From: Blattamonas nauphoetae
Lineage: Eukaryota > Preaxostyla > Oxymonadida
DNA length: 64,000 nt
Assembly (NCBI GenBank): GCA_033064195.1
Contig: JARBJD010000180.1
Coordinates: 87,514-151,513, forward strand
Direction: 5' to 3'
In this document: positions 42,501 through 52,901 of the stretch, one piece after another
Layout: each line of letters starts with the position of its first letter
How positions within the stretch are numbered: the first letter of the stretch is position 1
Made by a program: the position numbers and the translations under genes
Notes under the pieces: model-generated
Database searches by the model: none
Told to the model about the DNA's origin: nothing
What the model saw: only the letters and a program-made list of their open reading frames with translations

Positions 42501-45500
42501 CGAAGATGTTCGCTCCAACCATGTCGGTGTTCGACGATGACGAAGAAGAAACGAACGACGATCCACTCACATCGAAAGACCAGCTCGTCTGCTCGTCTTG
42601 TCTCGTCAGAGTCAGAAAAATCGATCCTCCTCTAACTGCAGAGCAGTCTTCAAATCTCGTCTTCGAAACCACAAGCGATCCTGTTCCTGCCACTTCAACA
42701 TTCATCCCTCCTCCATCCACCAACGACGAACAACTCTTCAACAGCGTCTCTTTCTCACTCTCTCCAATCTCCACTTTCTTCCCAGAAATGATCCTTCCAG
42801 ACAGAACTGATCCAGAGACACGCGATGAGAACGATGTGAAGGAACAATCTGAGACAATGAGTGATGCTCCAGAAGCAACATCCACAAACGACACAGACGA
42901 AGATGCGACAGTCGATACGAACGAAAGAGAGAGCAGACTAAGTGAAGTGTCGGCTGAGACTGAGAACGATCCCGATAATGAGATGGTCAATGTATGTCGA
43001 CTCGTCCGAGATGAAATCGTTTGAGATGTCAGTTTGGTGGTCAACAGTGAAGAGAGAGAATCATCCTTCTCCAAAACGAGCAAGCTGTTCGAGTTCTTCA
43101 GCGAATCGAATCCATGTTCAACGGAATGGCAGGGAAGCAGAGACAGACCACATTTCGAATGGTCTTCTCCAGACGAACTCACCACAACTGTCGAGGTCGA
43201 TGCGGTGTGTGGGAACCAGTGCCACAGCAGGCTTTCTTCGATCTTTTCTTTCTTCCCAACAAACGCTTTCTTTTCTGATTCTGAGAAAGGACGAGTTGTT
43301 GGAATTTTGATCATGTTCTTCAGATTCTGGAATGATTCGAGAGACGCTGTTGATTCCAAACTCTCACTCTCAACAAACATAATTCTTCCTTTCCCATTCG
43401 ACGAGATCTTAGAAATCTCAGTAGATTCATCAATGTTCAATGACGCTCCAAGTGAGAGGTGAATCAGCGATCCTGACGTCGGATGGCTGAAATGAACATT
43501 CGTGATCGTGGTTGAGACAAATGTCAGGATTCCTGACGAAGTGACGTCGAAGAGTGATGTCATTGAGTTCGAGAGAGTTTGTGCTGCGGTGGCTTCTCCG
43601 ATTCGGCAGGATGTAAGGGAGATGGTTCCTGTTTTGACAACGAAGAATGATATTAGCGTGTTTGTTGAGGAGAACGAGAAAGCGAGTGATGAGAGCGAGA
43701 GGACGGCAGACAATCCATCCACTTCCAACGACGACGATCCATCTTGTGTCACTGTATGCTTTGTTGATGTGTCAGGTTTAATCTCCAAGCTCGAAGTCAC
43801 TGACACTGCATCCTCCAGAATGACATCTGTCTTCACCAAAATCGTTTTCAGCTGCGTGTTCATCGCAGAATGGATCGCGGAGTCAATCGAAGAACATCGA
43901 AGGCGATCCGATCCACAACGAGGATGAGTGCTTTCGTTCCCATTCGACGATCCACACACAATCGACTCTGATGGAACAAGTAGATAGAAGAGAAGAGACG
44001 ATTCATAAAACTCATCCGAAGACAACAGATTTGTGTTGTGGGACATGAAGCGTGTGAGAGAAGTGGTTGGAGTGAAGGAATCTTCCCAAAGTGAAGGAGT
44101 CACAACCAAATCCAGATTCGACGATGAAACAAGAACCAGAGTGTCACTGGAGTTAGATCTCGAACAAGCAACGAATGACACTGATTTCATCTCAATCGCT
44201 TCATTCGTCGTCATCTCAACAAGAACACAGCTCGAACAAAACGACGAGAAGACAGTCGAGGAGAGGCTGATCGAGGCAGAGGGAGAGAGACAGGAGAGAA
44301 TCGGAGACGAGAATGATGCCGATCCAGATGATCCGTGTGTCGTGTTCAAAACACATTTCGTCATCGAGATTGGACCAGAATTGCTTCGAATCAGAGAACA
44401 AGAGTGTGTCGATCCAACTGAACAAACCAATCCAATCTCTTCAATCGAAAGCGATGTTCCTGTCGATGTCAAGTCAAACACTCCACTCGATGAATCGCAA
44501 TTGATGTCCAAATTCATCACTCGCAACTTTCCTTTCTCTTTCACGGAGAAGAGGAACGATCCTGACGAAATCAACGAGTCGATCAAGACAAGACTTCGGC
44601 TTATCGTCGATTTTGAAAGATCTTTCGATGTCGTTCCACAAACTGTCACATCTTGACCAACAATCTCAATCTTCTTCTCGGTGTATGTCATGTTGTGAAC
44701 AAATTGGATCGTTTGAGGAATCGACGATCCATTCAGATATCGCTGTGTCAGAAATCGCACTCCATATCCCAATGTCGCACAGAAAGACGATGTCCATTTG
44801 CACGCTTCTGTGTCCAACCCACTCACTTTTCCAAAATCGTCCACAACACTCCCATTCACTGACACTTTTGGTGAGGGGAGCAGTTTCGCTTGGACCAGAT
44901 CTTGTTCTTCCTTGCTCGAGTCCAATCCTTCAACAACAATTCGGAAGTCTTCAGAGTGTGATCCTCCTCCAAATCCAGAAATCGAGTCCAGACTCTTCCC
45001 ACCAAACACCGACCTCGAAACAAAGATGTCATTTCCTTCTCCTGCGAAGTTCTCTTCAAATCGAGCATCGGTCGATGTTGTCGTTGAGAGTTGGATCGGT
45101 TTGGAAGAAGTCGACGAGCCGTTCACAAAAATCGCTCCTCCCTTCCCTTTCGGGTCGGTTCTCGCTCCTCCCTCTCCAATCGCCATGCAGTCTTTGAAGG
45201 TCACGTCATACGGTGATGTCGATTCGTGGAGAATGTGGAGATAAGTGGTTCCGCTCAGCTCAACCGCAAGTGCTCCTCCATTTCTGGCTGAGCAGTTCAC
45301 ATAAGATGATCGATAGCTCGTCACAAGTGTTCCTTTCCCATTCAGAACAGCTCCATCCGATGAGGACGAAAATGAATCGAAAAGGGTTACATGTGGGTTG
45401 AAATGGCCTCCGACACTTTCGATGAAAGAATGACCTTCGAAGTGAAGGTTCTTTGTGATACTCACGCTGTAGAATGTGATTGTGCCACCATTGTTCTGTA

Positions 45501-48500
45501 CAAAAGCTGCTGAATGGGACAGTTCTGAGAAGTTGATGGATCCACCCCAAAACAAGAGTTGAGCTGTTTTACGCTCGACGACGAATGGAGTTGTTGCGAG
45601 TGAAGTGGGGATGGTGAGAGTGACAGAAGAAAAACGAAAATATGACGAGTCGAGAAGAGTGATGGTCTCGCCGGGTTGAAGATCGAGAAGGATTGGTGGA
45701 GCATTGATCGTGACTTTTTTGGTGTCGAATGACATCGCACGAAGAACTTGCTGAACAGTGGTTCTGATTGTGATCACGACTTCATTTTTGGCTTGTAGAC
45801 TCATGCACAACTCGTTGAGAGTGGGAAATCGGGAAAGGGGAGTTCCTCTTTCGAATCGAGGTGAAACTGGGAAATCGATTCCTTGGTCACTAAACTGGAG
45901 AGGAATGGAATCGAAGGAGGAGAGAGAGGAGTTGGTGAGGCAGTGATGTTGGGGACTGATCGACTGAACGGCAGACATCGAGATCTGCTTCGTCCCAAAA
46001 CCAGAAAAGGAGAGATCGCTGGCGAAAGTGGTGATTCCCGGTTGATCCGTCTCGTTCCCAACATTGTCCGAGAAATAAACACTCGACAACTTCACAGCAC
46101 TCGAACTCAACGATGACGAGAAGGAGAGGCAACCAGAACAGCCAGAAGAGACACAGCGAGCAAAATCAGATTCCGAAATCGAAATCGTTCCATTCGTCGA
46201 TGAGTCAATCACACTTCCTCCATCTCCTCCTTTTCGCTTAATCTCCATCACCCAACACCGAGTCATCGTCAACGAACACGATCCAGTCAAAGAGATCGCT
46301 GTCGACGAGGTCAGAGTGATCGTGTTCAGAACACAAAGATGGAATGTCGCTGAGCCAGACGAGAACGAGAAGAGGTGAGTGTTGTGCGATGAGATTCCTT
46401 CAATCCAAACATTCGCTAGTCGAACATTCGCTGTTGCTGATTCCATTTTCAGAATTGGAGAGTTCGCAGAGTGAGGGAGGAGGGAGAGAGATGTGAGGGA
46501 GAAGTTCGCATTCCCATCAACTGACAGCGACAGTTCCACAGTTGTGGACGTCGAGCTGTTTCGGTCCCATCCACTCCCAACAAACTCAACTGACAGCGAC
46601 AGCGACAACGACGAAACAGATTCTGAGAATCGTCCCACACAAATGTTCACTTTGTTAAATCCTGTTCTCGTTGTCTCTGATGATGAGATCGCTGCAATCA
46701 CAGCTGACATCGTTTTGCAAGGTGTTGCTTCCGAGCACGTCTCTCCATCTCCATCCTCACTCATCCACCACTCACCCGCAGCTGTTGGCAGAGAAGTGTT
46801 GGTGGGATTCGGAAAATAAAATTCTTCATCCGTCACATTCCCATTGAAAATGGTGTCATAATAAAACCCAATCTTGGGACTGACAGACGTTGATGTGCAG
46901 CCGACCATCGAGTTCAGAACACCGTTGGCGTTGTCAGCTCTTGACCCGACGTCATTCCCTCGAAAATGAGCGAGTTTCGTGTTGGTGGCTGAGTATGTCT
47001 GATTTGCGTGGTTGTTCACAAAATGGACATCCTCAAAATGATTCAGCGACGGCCAGATGAAAAAGAGGGCTCCTCCGAGTGTGCCTGCTGTGTTGTACTC
47101 GAAGTGGCAGTGAAACATGTGCGAATAAGAATAACAGAGGAGCAACGACCCTCCTTGAAGAAGAGCAGTATTCCGTCGGAAAACTGACGAGGTGATGAGG
47201 GTGACAGAACCGAGAGTCTCGTCGTAGAAACAAGAACCATGGCCTGATGTGGCCTGCTTCTCGAAGACGCAGTTGGTGATCGTGGCAAACGCGACGGATG
47301 ACGAGAAGAGGAGTGTTCGGGTGCCAGTTGATGTCGATGTTGGAGGAGCAGTGAAGTTGCTCGATGCGAAGTGTGTGTTGGGGGAGGAAACGAAGGTGAA
47401 CTGGCTGGAAGACGAGACAACTCCATCTGAGCGAGAGAATGTCACGCTGCTCGTGTCAAACACGAAAAGAGGGAAGACTTCTTTCTTGGCGGTGATCTTC
47501 ATCACTCCAATGTGCTTTGTTCCAACAACAATTGTGAATGAGCTTCCCACAAACTTCAACGAACCAACAAGATTTGTGTATTCAATGATGTTGAACGACG
47601 ATGTTGGATTTGTCGATGTGAAGTGGCAGTTCTCGAAGAGTTGAGCGTCTTGCTGCAAAGAGAACTGAGTGCGGTCAAGTGTCGATTGAACAGAAAAGTC
47701 GAACGATTCTCCCTTTTGCGGGCGATCGTTCACATTTGAGCATTCGATGAAGGTCGAGTTGAGGGAAAGGAGCGAGCGAGACGATCCAAGTCGAGGAACC
47801 ACTGTCCCAAAAAGATAATTCTCAACTCCCACAAAGTCACTCCCGATCATTCGGTCTGATGAGTGGAGACGAGAGGGTGAGCGCGAGGAGGTCAGGGACG
47901 TGATATTTGAGAGATGAATCGAAGATAACGTGTTGTGCACAGAAACAGATTTCGAAATCGGATCAGTGGAACAGCAAAGGCCTTCAAAGCCAGTGAAAAG
48001 GGATGAATGTTGCGAAAAAACACAAATTGTGATTTCAACTGAGAGAGGATTCCCATTTTCATTCACAATCGACAAAAGGGATGGAACAACTGAATTGAAA
48101 CTCTTCACAGAACAATCGGATAGAACCAAAGAAGTTGTGGAGGGTCCAAGAGGTGACGAGGAAATTGTGAATGGGGGTGTGGAGGAAGAGATGATGAAAG
48201 ATGATTCACGAAATGAAACTGTGGAATGGGTGAGATGGGCACAAATCTGGAGTGCATCGCTTTCAACGCGAGATTTGTGCGTGTTTGGTGAAATCACAGA
48301 TCGTTCGGAAATATCAAAAGCAATGAACGACATAAACAATGATGAGTTCGAAACCACCAACAATGAAGAACAATGAGGTGAAAAGGGAATCTGGTTGAAT
48401 GGTGCATGTGAGTGTGGAGTGTCAATGAGAAAGATGGTTCCATTCGAGCCGAGAAGAGAGAGAGATCGTGAGTCAATGGTCTGATCGATTCCCCAAAACT

Positions 48501-48666
48501 CTCCGATTTGGAAGTGGATGATTTGTTCATTATTGCGGTAGTTGGTCACTTGGTGTTCTGACATTTTGATCATTTCGGAGATGTATCTCTTCTGAAGGGG
48601 TGGAGAGTCATCTTCAGCACAAATCATAACTTGGAGCACGTAGAGCACGATGGGGAAGAAGCCCAT
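39535..48666 (-). CDS. 5' part of giant beta-helix receptor, about 3,040 aa in one exon
   Basis: Ectodomain of a receptor-like surface protein. The ATG at 48664-48666 gives MGFFPIVLYVLQVMICAED, a signal peptide. There follow hundreds of S/T-rich beta-helix rungs with Pmp-like GGAL/FxxN pairs (TLGGALFFIW then HFVNNHAN). About eight large modules of 250-300 residues each open with a Cys pair and an alternating pattern: CSEATPCKTMSAVI, CKWTSSFCATLGYG, CGSDRLRCSSIDSAI, CGLSLLPCHSVEHGF, CGHFGVSCSSIEKGL, CGFREYPCQTLPTLW, CGHFHLFCRTVEFGL, CGNMKVACKTVDGGF. A frame of over 9 kb without introns contrasts with the intron-rich housekeeping genes here. It runs into the element at 39534 after RLSISHTRII. 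The membrane span and pseudokinase follow at 38895-36863. Confidence 0.85.
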
Positions 48667-49169
48667 TTTGATGAGGTCGGCCTTGAATCGCCACTAATGA
48701 TTGATCCCTTAATCATGTGAATCGTACGAGGCATCATTCAATTCGATTCATTTCCGAATCCACTCTGGTTCAGTGATCCCCTGCATATTAAGGAGAAATC
48801 TGAGTTTCGTTCCATCGTTTTCAGATCATCTCCTATCTGTTCAGAGTATTATCTTTGCACTGACATCTTTCCTGATTCGACAATCCAGGAACATCCGCAA
48901 TCGAATCATGTCGGCGATGAATCAATTATCCCACGGCAAAAAGTCGCCATTGCGTTTTTCGTAAGGCATTATGCGGGATTACAATTGAATCAAGCGATTT
49001 TCGTGTCTTACGAACCACTTCTGAGTCATTCAGAATAATCTCGAAGTTAACACATGAAAAGAGCTTTCCCTGAATAGAGACCAGTTCGGCGGGATAATAC
49101 ATCGATTGTATGATTCTTCATTCACTCCATAGTGACAGGAATGAGAGACATTCTTTGAATGAACAGATT
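48667..49169. other. Upstream region of the giant receptor, no gene seen
   Basis: About 500 bp before the minus-strand ATG at 48666, likely containing its promoter. Bounded on the right by the hAT-type element. No frame of note. Confidence 0.45.
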
Positions 49170-49177
49170 CTTTCCGC

Positions 49178-50078
49178 CAGGGGTTTCGGAACCGGAGGAA
49201 TTTATGGGTAAAACACTGTTGGCGGAGGCAGAGAAAGTTCACTTTTTGCCACTCTGACACTTTGGGTGATTCTTTTTTGAAAAGAAAAAAAATACCTAAT
49301 TCTACGACAGAGAAATGGCGAGAAAATCACAGAGAAGGTTGAAAACCTCTTATTGAGCAAATGCGGAGCTGATCGTTTTTGCTCATTTTCTTCATTTTTT
49401 CAAGTTTGAACTGGAAAAACAACTTTCAGACTCAATATTGAAATCTCCACCTCTACCGGTGTTTTTCCTCCATCTCAATCAACTTTTTCCGTCATCAATG
49501 GAATCATCAGTGATCAACGCTCTCGAACGAGTGTTTGCTGATACGGGACACGGAAGTGATATTCGACTTTGGTAGCCGAACTGAAGTTTTCTGGAAGATA
49601 TTAAAACAGAAATTTGGATATTTACTTGGAATATCATCGATAGCCATCTCGGAATATCGTCATCTCAAACAGATGGTCGGATCTAGTCATGGAAAAGGAC
49701 AAAATCACCAAATATCCCATTTTGAAACATATACTCGTTCTTGATTCTATATCTTCTGTCAAAATAGGACCTATAACATCTGTCTGCACTAAGAAAAAAA
49801 CTGGCAAAAACTCTATATCAAAGCACATTATCGGCAGAAAATCTTCTTGGTTTGATGAGAAATCGCCACATTTTCCGAATAGTCCGATGTGAATACAATC
49901 TACAGCAATCTGGGTGACATTTGCGCTGGAATCTAAAACGGACTCCTAAACTAGACAATTGAGTAATCACTATTTTCTCTTCACTTCTACGGTTTTTTGC
50001 TTCATTCCATTTCAAAATGAGATATCTCGTTTTCCATATTAATTTATTTAAGGCTGGCCTCCGGTTCCAAAACCCCTG
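49178..50078. mobile_element. hAT-type non-autonomous element, 901 bp
   Basis: Terminal inverted repeats of 21 bp begin CAGGGGTTTYGGAACC (49178-49198 and, reversed, 50058-50078) with one mismatch. They are flanked by a perfect 8-bp direct duplication CTTTCCGC at 49170-49177 and 50079-50086. An 8-bp target duplication with ends starting CAGGGG is characteristic of the hAT superfamily. No transposase-like frame is inside. The identical target duplication and near-identical ends indicate a fairly young insertion, in intergenic DNA between the receptor and the next gene. Confidence 0.9.
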
Positions 50079-50221
50079 CTTTCCGCAGAGATGCTTCGTC
50101 ACACATTCGATTTATCGAGTTCTGTTTCTGATGATATTATGTGCTTAAAGCATGTGAGAGAGAACAAACACGAAACAAACACAATCAGACATGAATAGAG
50201 AAATAAAATGACTAAAGACGG

Positions 50222-52786
50222 TCAAAACATATCATCATTGCCAAACGGGTCCACTTGTGATGCAAAATCCTGTTCAACAGATGACTGGAACGAAAAAATG
50301 GGTTCTTGCTGGATCACGTCCTGGACGGGCTGAGATGACGTGTCTGGTTGGGAGGTTGATTGTGGGATTTCAGGATCGGAGGTATTTGCAGAGTGCATAT
50401 TGTCTGCATCAGTTGTAACTGACGAGACGGGATCATCTTGAGAAAACTGTATTAAATTGTCAGATGAGGCGACTAAATTAGGATTGGCTTCCGGAGACTT
50501 GTCCTCGGTAACCTGTTGAGGTGTTGAGATCTGTTCGGAATTGTCTGGTTGTGGAGAAGCTTCTCTCTTCTCTTCTTCTTTCACATCAACACCAGGCTTG
50601 TTCTCTTCTTCCGTTTCTTCTTCCTTCACATCAGCTTCTGGTTTATTTTCTTCTTCCTTTTCTTCTCCCTTCATGTCAACATCGTGTTTGTTCTCCTCTT
50701 CTTGTTCTTTCTTCGGCTCAGAAGAAATCGGTGACTCAGCAGAGGTCTTGTTCTCATCTTCAGACGACCCAGAATCGGGCTGAGGTTCGTCTCGCGTGGT
50801 TTCGATGACTGGAATTGTCTCGACTGGCTCTTCTTTCTTCTCCAGCGATGGTATTTCTTCTTGAGTGATCGGAGCTGATTCTCCACTTTCTGTTGCGGTG
50901 GTGTCTGTGGGGTTGGAAGCTGATTCTGCTTCGTTCTTCCCATCATTCGCTCCCCCAGTAAACTGGATCAGTGGAGAATCCTCTTTCTCCTCCACCAATT
51001 CCGAAGCTGGGCCTTCTGCGGTCACTTTCGGTTCCATTGTGTCGAAAGCAGTTGGAGGAGTGGAAAGGCTGATCGAATCGGGGAGAGATGCTTGCGGAGT
51101 GGAAACATCAACAGATTCCAACTTCAATTCTTGTTCGTCTTGTTGGATTTGGCCTTGTGTTAGCACATTTTCATCGATTTTTGGTGATTGGGCACGTAGG
51201 CTGGTTTGTCCCGATGGATTTGTGGGTTGATCGTCGACGACCTTCTGCCTGTCCAAATCGGCGAAGGGATCGTGAAATCCTCCTCTCACACTGCCCATTT
51301 CTTGACTTTTTGCGCTGAGTGACGCAACCGACCGAACACTGCCCATGCCAACGTTCATCGATGACACAGATCCTCGTGGGCCAACTGAGTCAGCAGATGG
51401 AGGGACAGCGGTGAGGGAGAGCAATTGTTTGAAGAATTGGTGGCGGGTGTCACCCAAAATGGAAATTAGTTCTTCCCGCACTTCTTCCAATGGTGGGCGA
51501 TCGATCGGATCATAACTAAGGCATCTCATGATAAGATCAACCCATCGTTCATTTCCAGCCGAGTGGTAAGCAGGGAGATAGCCGTTGCCGATCTGTCTTT
51601 GGGCTGACACAGCGTCAATCTCGTGGAATGGAATGTTGTGGGACAAGAGTTCGTACATCACCATACCGAGGGAGAATACATCAATCTCGGGGTTTGCGAT
51701 GGTTTTGTTATTAATTGTTTCGGGGGCGTACCATCTTTGTGCCTCATAAACAGAATTGTTGGATTGTTGCGAAGCAACGTTTGAAATGAAGGATGGCTTT
51801 TCTGATTGCTGGCTGGGGTCGTTCTGCAGCGAAAATCCAATATACGGCAAACTATAGATATTATCTCCCGTTTGAACGTATTGTCTGTCGCATATAACGG
51901 AATAGGAAGAAAAACGACCGAAGCATCCTCGATAATCATTTTGATCGAATTGGAAATGGCCGGAATAGTTTCTGGAAGATTGCCCAGGAGCATCACCGTC
52001 CAAGCTATTTAAATCTTTGTGGACAGCGGTCCTTGATGCTTTCTTCTTCTTGTACACATCCAGCAGTGAGACAATTTGTAGTGAGATGAAGAGTCCTTCT
52101 TCGATTTGATCTGAAAAGCAATTAAACGACAATGGCTCCAATGTTAGATTGGTGGAGGCCGATGCATGAAGATAGAGATTCAATGAGCGGCGACTATCTC
52201 TTTCCTCCAATGTTGTAATTGGGTTGCACGAGACGACAGGGACGAGGTAAGGGTTCTTGGGAGGAGGGGGACGTGGAATACGTCGTTTGCGCGACTTGAG
52301 TGACCCAAGATCCTGGACAAGATCAGCTGGTTGAATTACTCCAGATGATTGGTTCGCTAGAAGCATTGAATTGGGTTCGTCCTGAGGTTTTTGATATCCT
52401 TCTTCTTCATAATATCGTTCTGTGCGTTTAATGCAGAATTTTACCACAATAACAATGAGGATGAGGATGGCTTCGATGACGATGACGATAATCAAGATAA
52501 TTTGAGCTATCCCGAATCCTTTACCAGCTCCAAGCATAGTTGGGTTGGATTGCTGTGTGGAAAATGATATGGTATTGTCTAATGAGTCCGAGGATAGGTG
52601 TGAGTTAAGACTTGAAAGTTGAAGGTGGGTAAGTTGGATAGATGGGACAAGGGGAGATACTACGGCAGAATAAACATGAGATGAAATGTCTGATTGTGGA
52701 GACAAATAAAGAGATCGAACAGAAATGAGGAGTCCGAGAAGCATGAGTTGAAATTTTTCTGCCCTTAATTCCAATTGGATCAACAT
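50222..52786 (-). CDS. Single-pass membrane pseudokinase with acidic tail, 854 aa
   Basis: Starts at ATG 52784-52786 (MLIQLELRAEKFQLMLLGLL, a likely signal peptide); a second in-frame ATG at 52744 would give a shorter leader. A short ectodomain of about 70 residues precedes a membrane span at about residues 94-118 (IAQIILIIVIVIEAILIL). The kinase-like domain follows: a proline cluster PRPPPPKNPYLVP, then AQRWYAPETINNKTIANPEI, DVFSLGMVMYELL, IPFHEIDAVSAQRQIGNG and RCLSYDPIDRPPLEEV. No HRD or DFG is visible, so it is probably catalytically dead. The last 350 residues are disordered and acidic, with three 15-residue ENKP-type repeats, and end DPFGNDDMF. It shares the kinase tail motif with the receptor at 36.9 kb but lacks a beta-helix. 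Confidence 0.8.
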   Translation of the reverse strand: MLIQLELRAEKFQLMLLGLLISVRSLYLSPQSDISSHVYSAVVSPLVPSIQLTHLQLSSLNSHLSSDSLDNTISFSTQQSNPTMLGAGKGFGIAQIILIIVIVIEAILILIVIVVKFCIKRTERYYEEEGYQKPQDEPNSMLLANQSSGVIQPADLVQDLGSLKSRKRRIPRPPPPKNPYLVPVVSCNPITTLEERDSRRSLNLYLHASASTNLTLEPLSFNCFSDQIEEGLFISLQIVSLLDVYKKKKASRTAVHKDLNSLDGDAPGQSSRNYSGHFQFDQNDYRGCFGRFSSYSVICDRQYVQTGDNIYSLPYIGFSLQNDPSQQSEKPSFISNVASQQSNNSVYEAQRWYAPETINNKTIANPEIDVFSLGMVMYELLSHNIPFHEIDAVSAQRQIGNGYLPAYHSAGNERWVDLIMRCLSYDPIDRPPLEEVREELISILGDTRHQFFKQLLSLTAVPPSADSVGPRGSVSSMNVGMGSVRSVASLSAKSQEMGSVRGGFHDPFADLDRQKVVDDQPTNPSGQTSLRAQSPKIDENVLTQGQIQQDEQELKLESVDVSTPQASLPDSISLSTPPTAFDTMEPKVTAEGPASELVEEKEDSPLIQFTGGANDGKNEAESASNPTDTTATESGESAPITQEEIPSLEKKEEPVETIPVIETTRDEPQPDSGSSEDENKTSAESPISSEPKKEQEEENKHDVDMKGEEKEEENKPEADVKEEETEEENKPGVDVKEEEKREASPQPDNSEQISTPQQVTEDKSPEANPNLVASSDNLIQFSQDDPVSSVTTDADNMHSANTSDPEIPQSTSQPDTSSQPVQDVIQQEPIFSFQSSVEQDFASQVDPFGNDDMF
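50575..50710 (-). repeat. Three 45-bp in-frame repeats in the acidic tail
   Basis: Encode ENKHDVDMKGEEKEE, ENKPEADVKEEETEE and ENKPGVDVKEEEKRE, 15 residues each, showing recent in-frame expansion in a disordered region. Confidence 0.8.
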
Positions 52787-52901
52787 TTCTCCAAAATGGA
52801 GGATATGAGTCCTGTAGAATCTTTCGTCCAACAGGAGAACACTCCGAAATATAAAAAAACGTCGTAAGGATCACATTCCGCGCATTTTCTTTGTGAAGTG
52901 T

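Noticed and set aside
39843-48376. Many plus-strand frames of 60-210 codons opposite the giant receptor
   Set aside because: They are antisense shadows of a biased S/T/D/E-rich coding sequence and show no domains, while the minus strand has one continuous frame with signal peptide.
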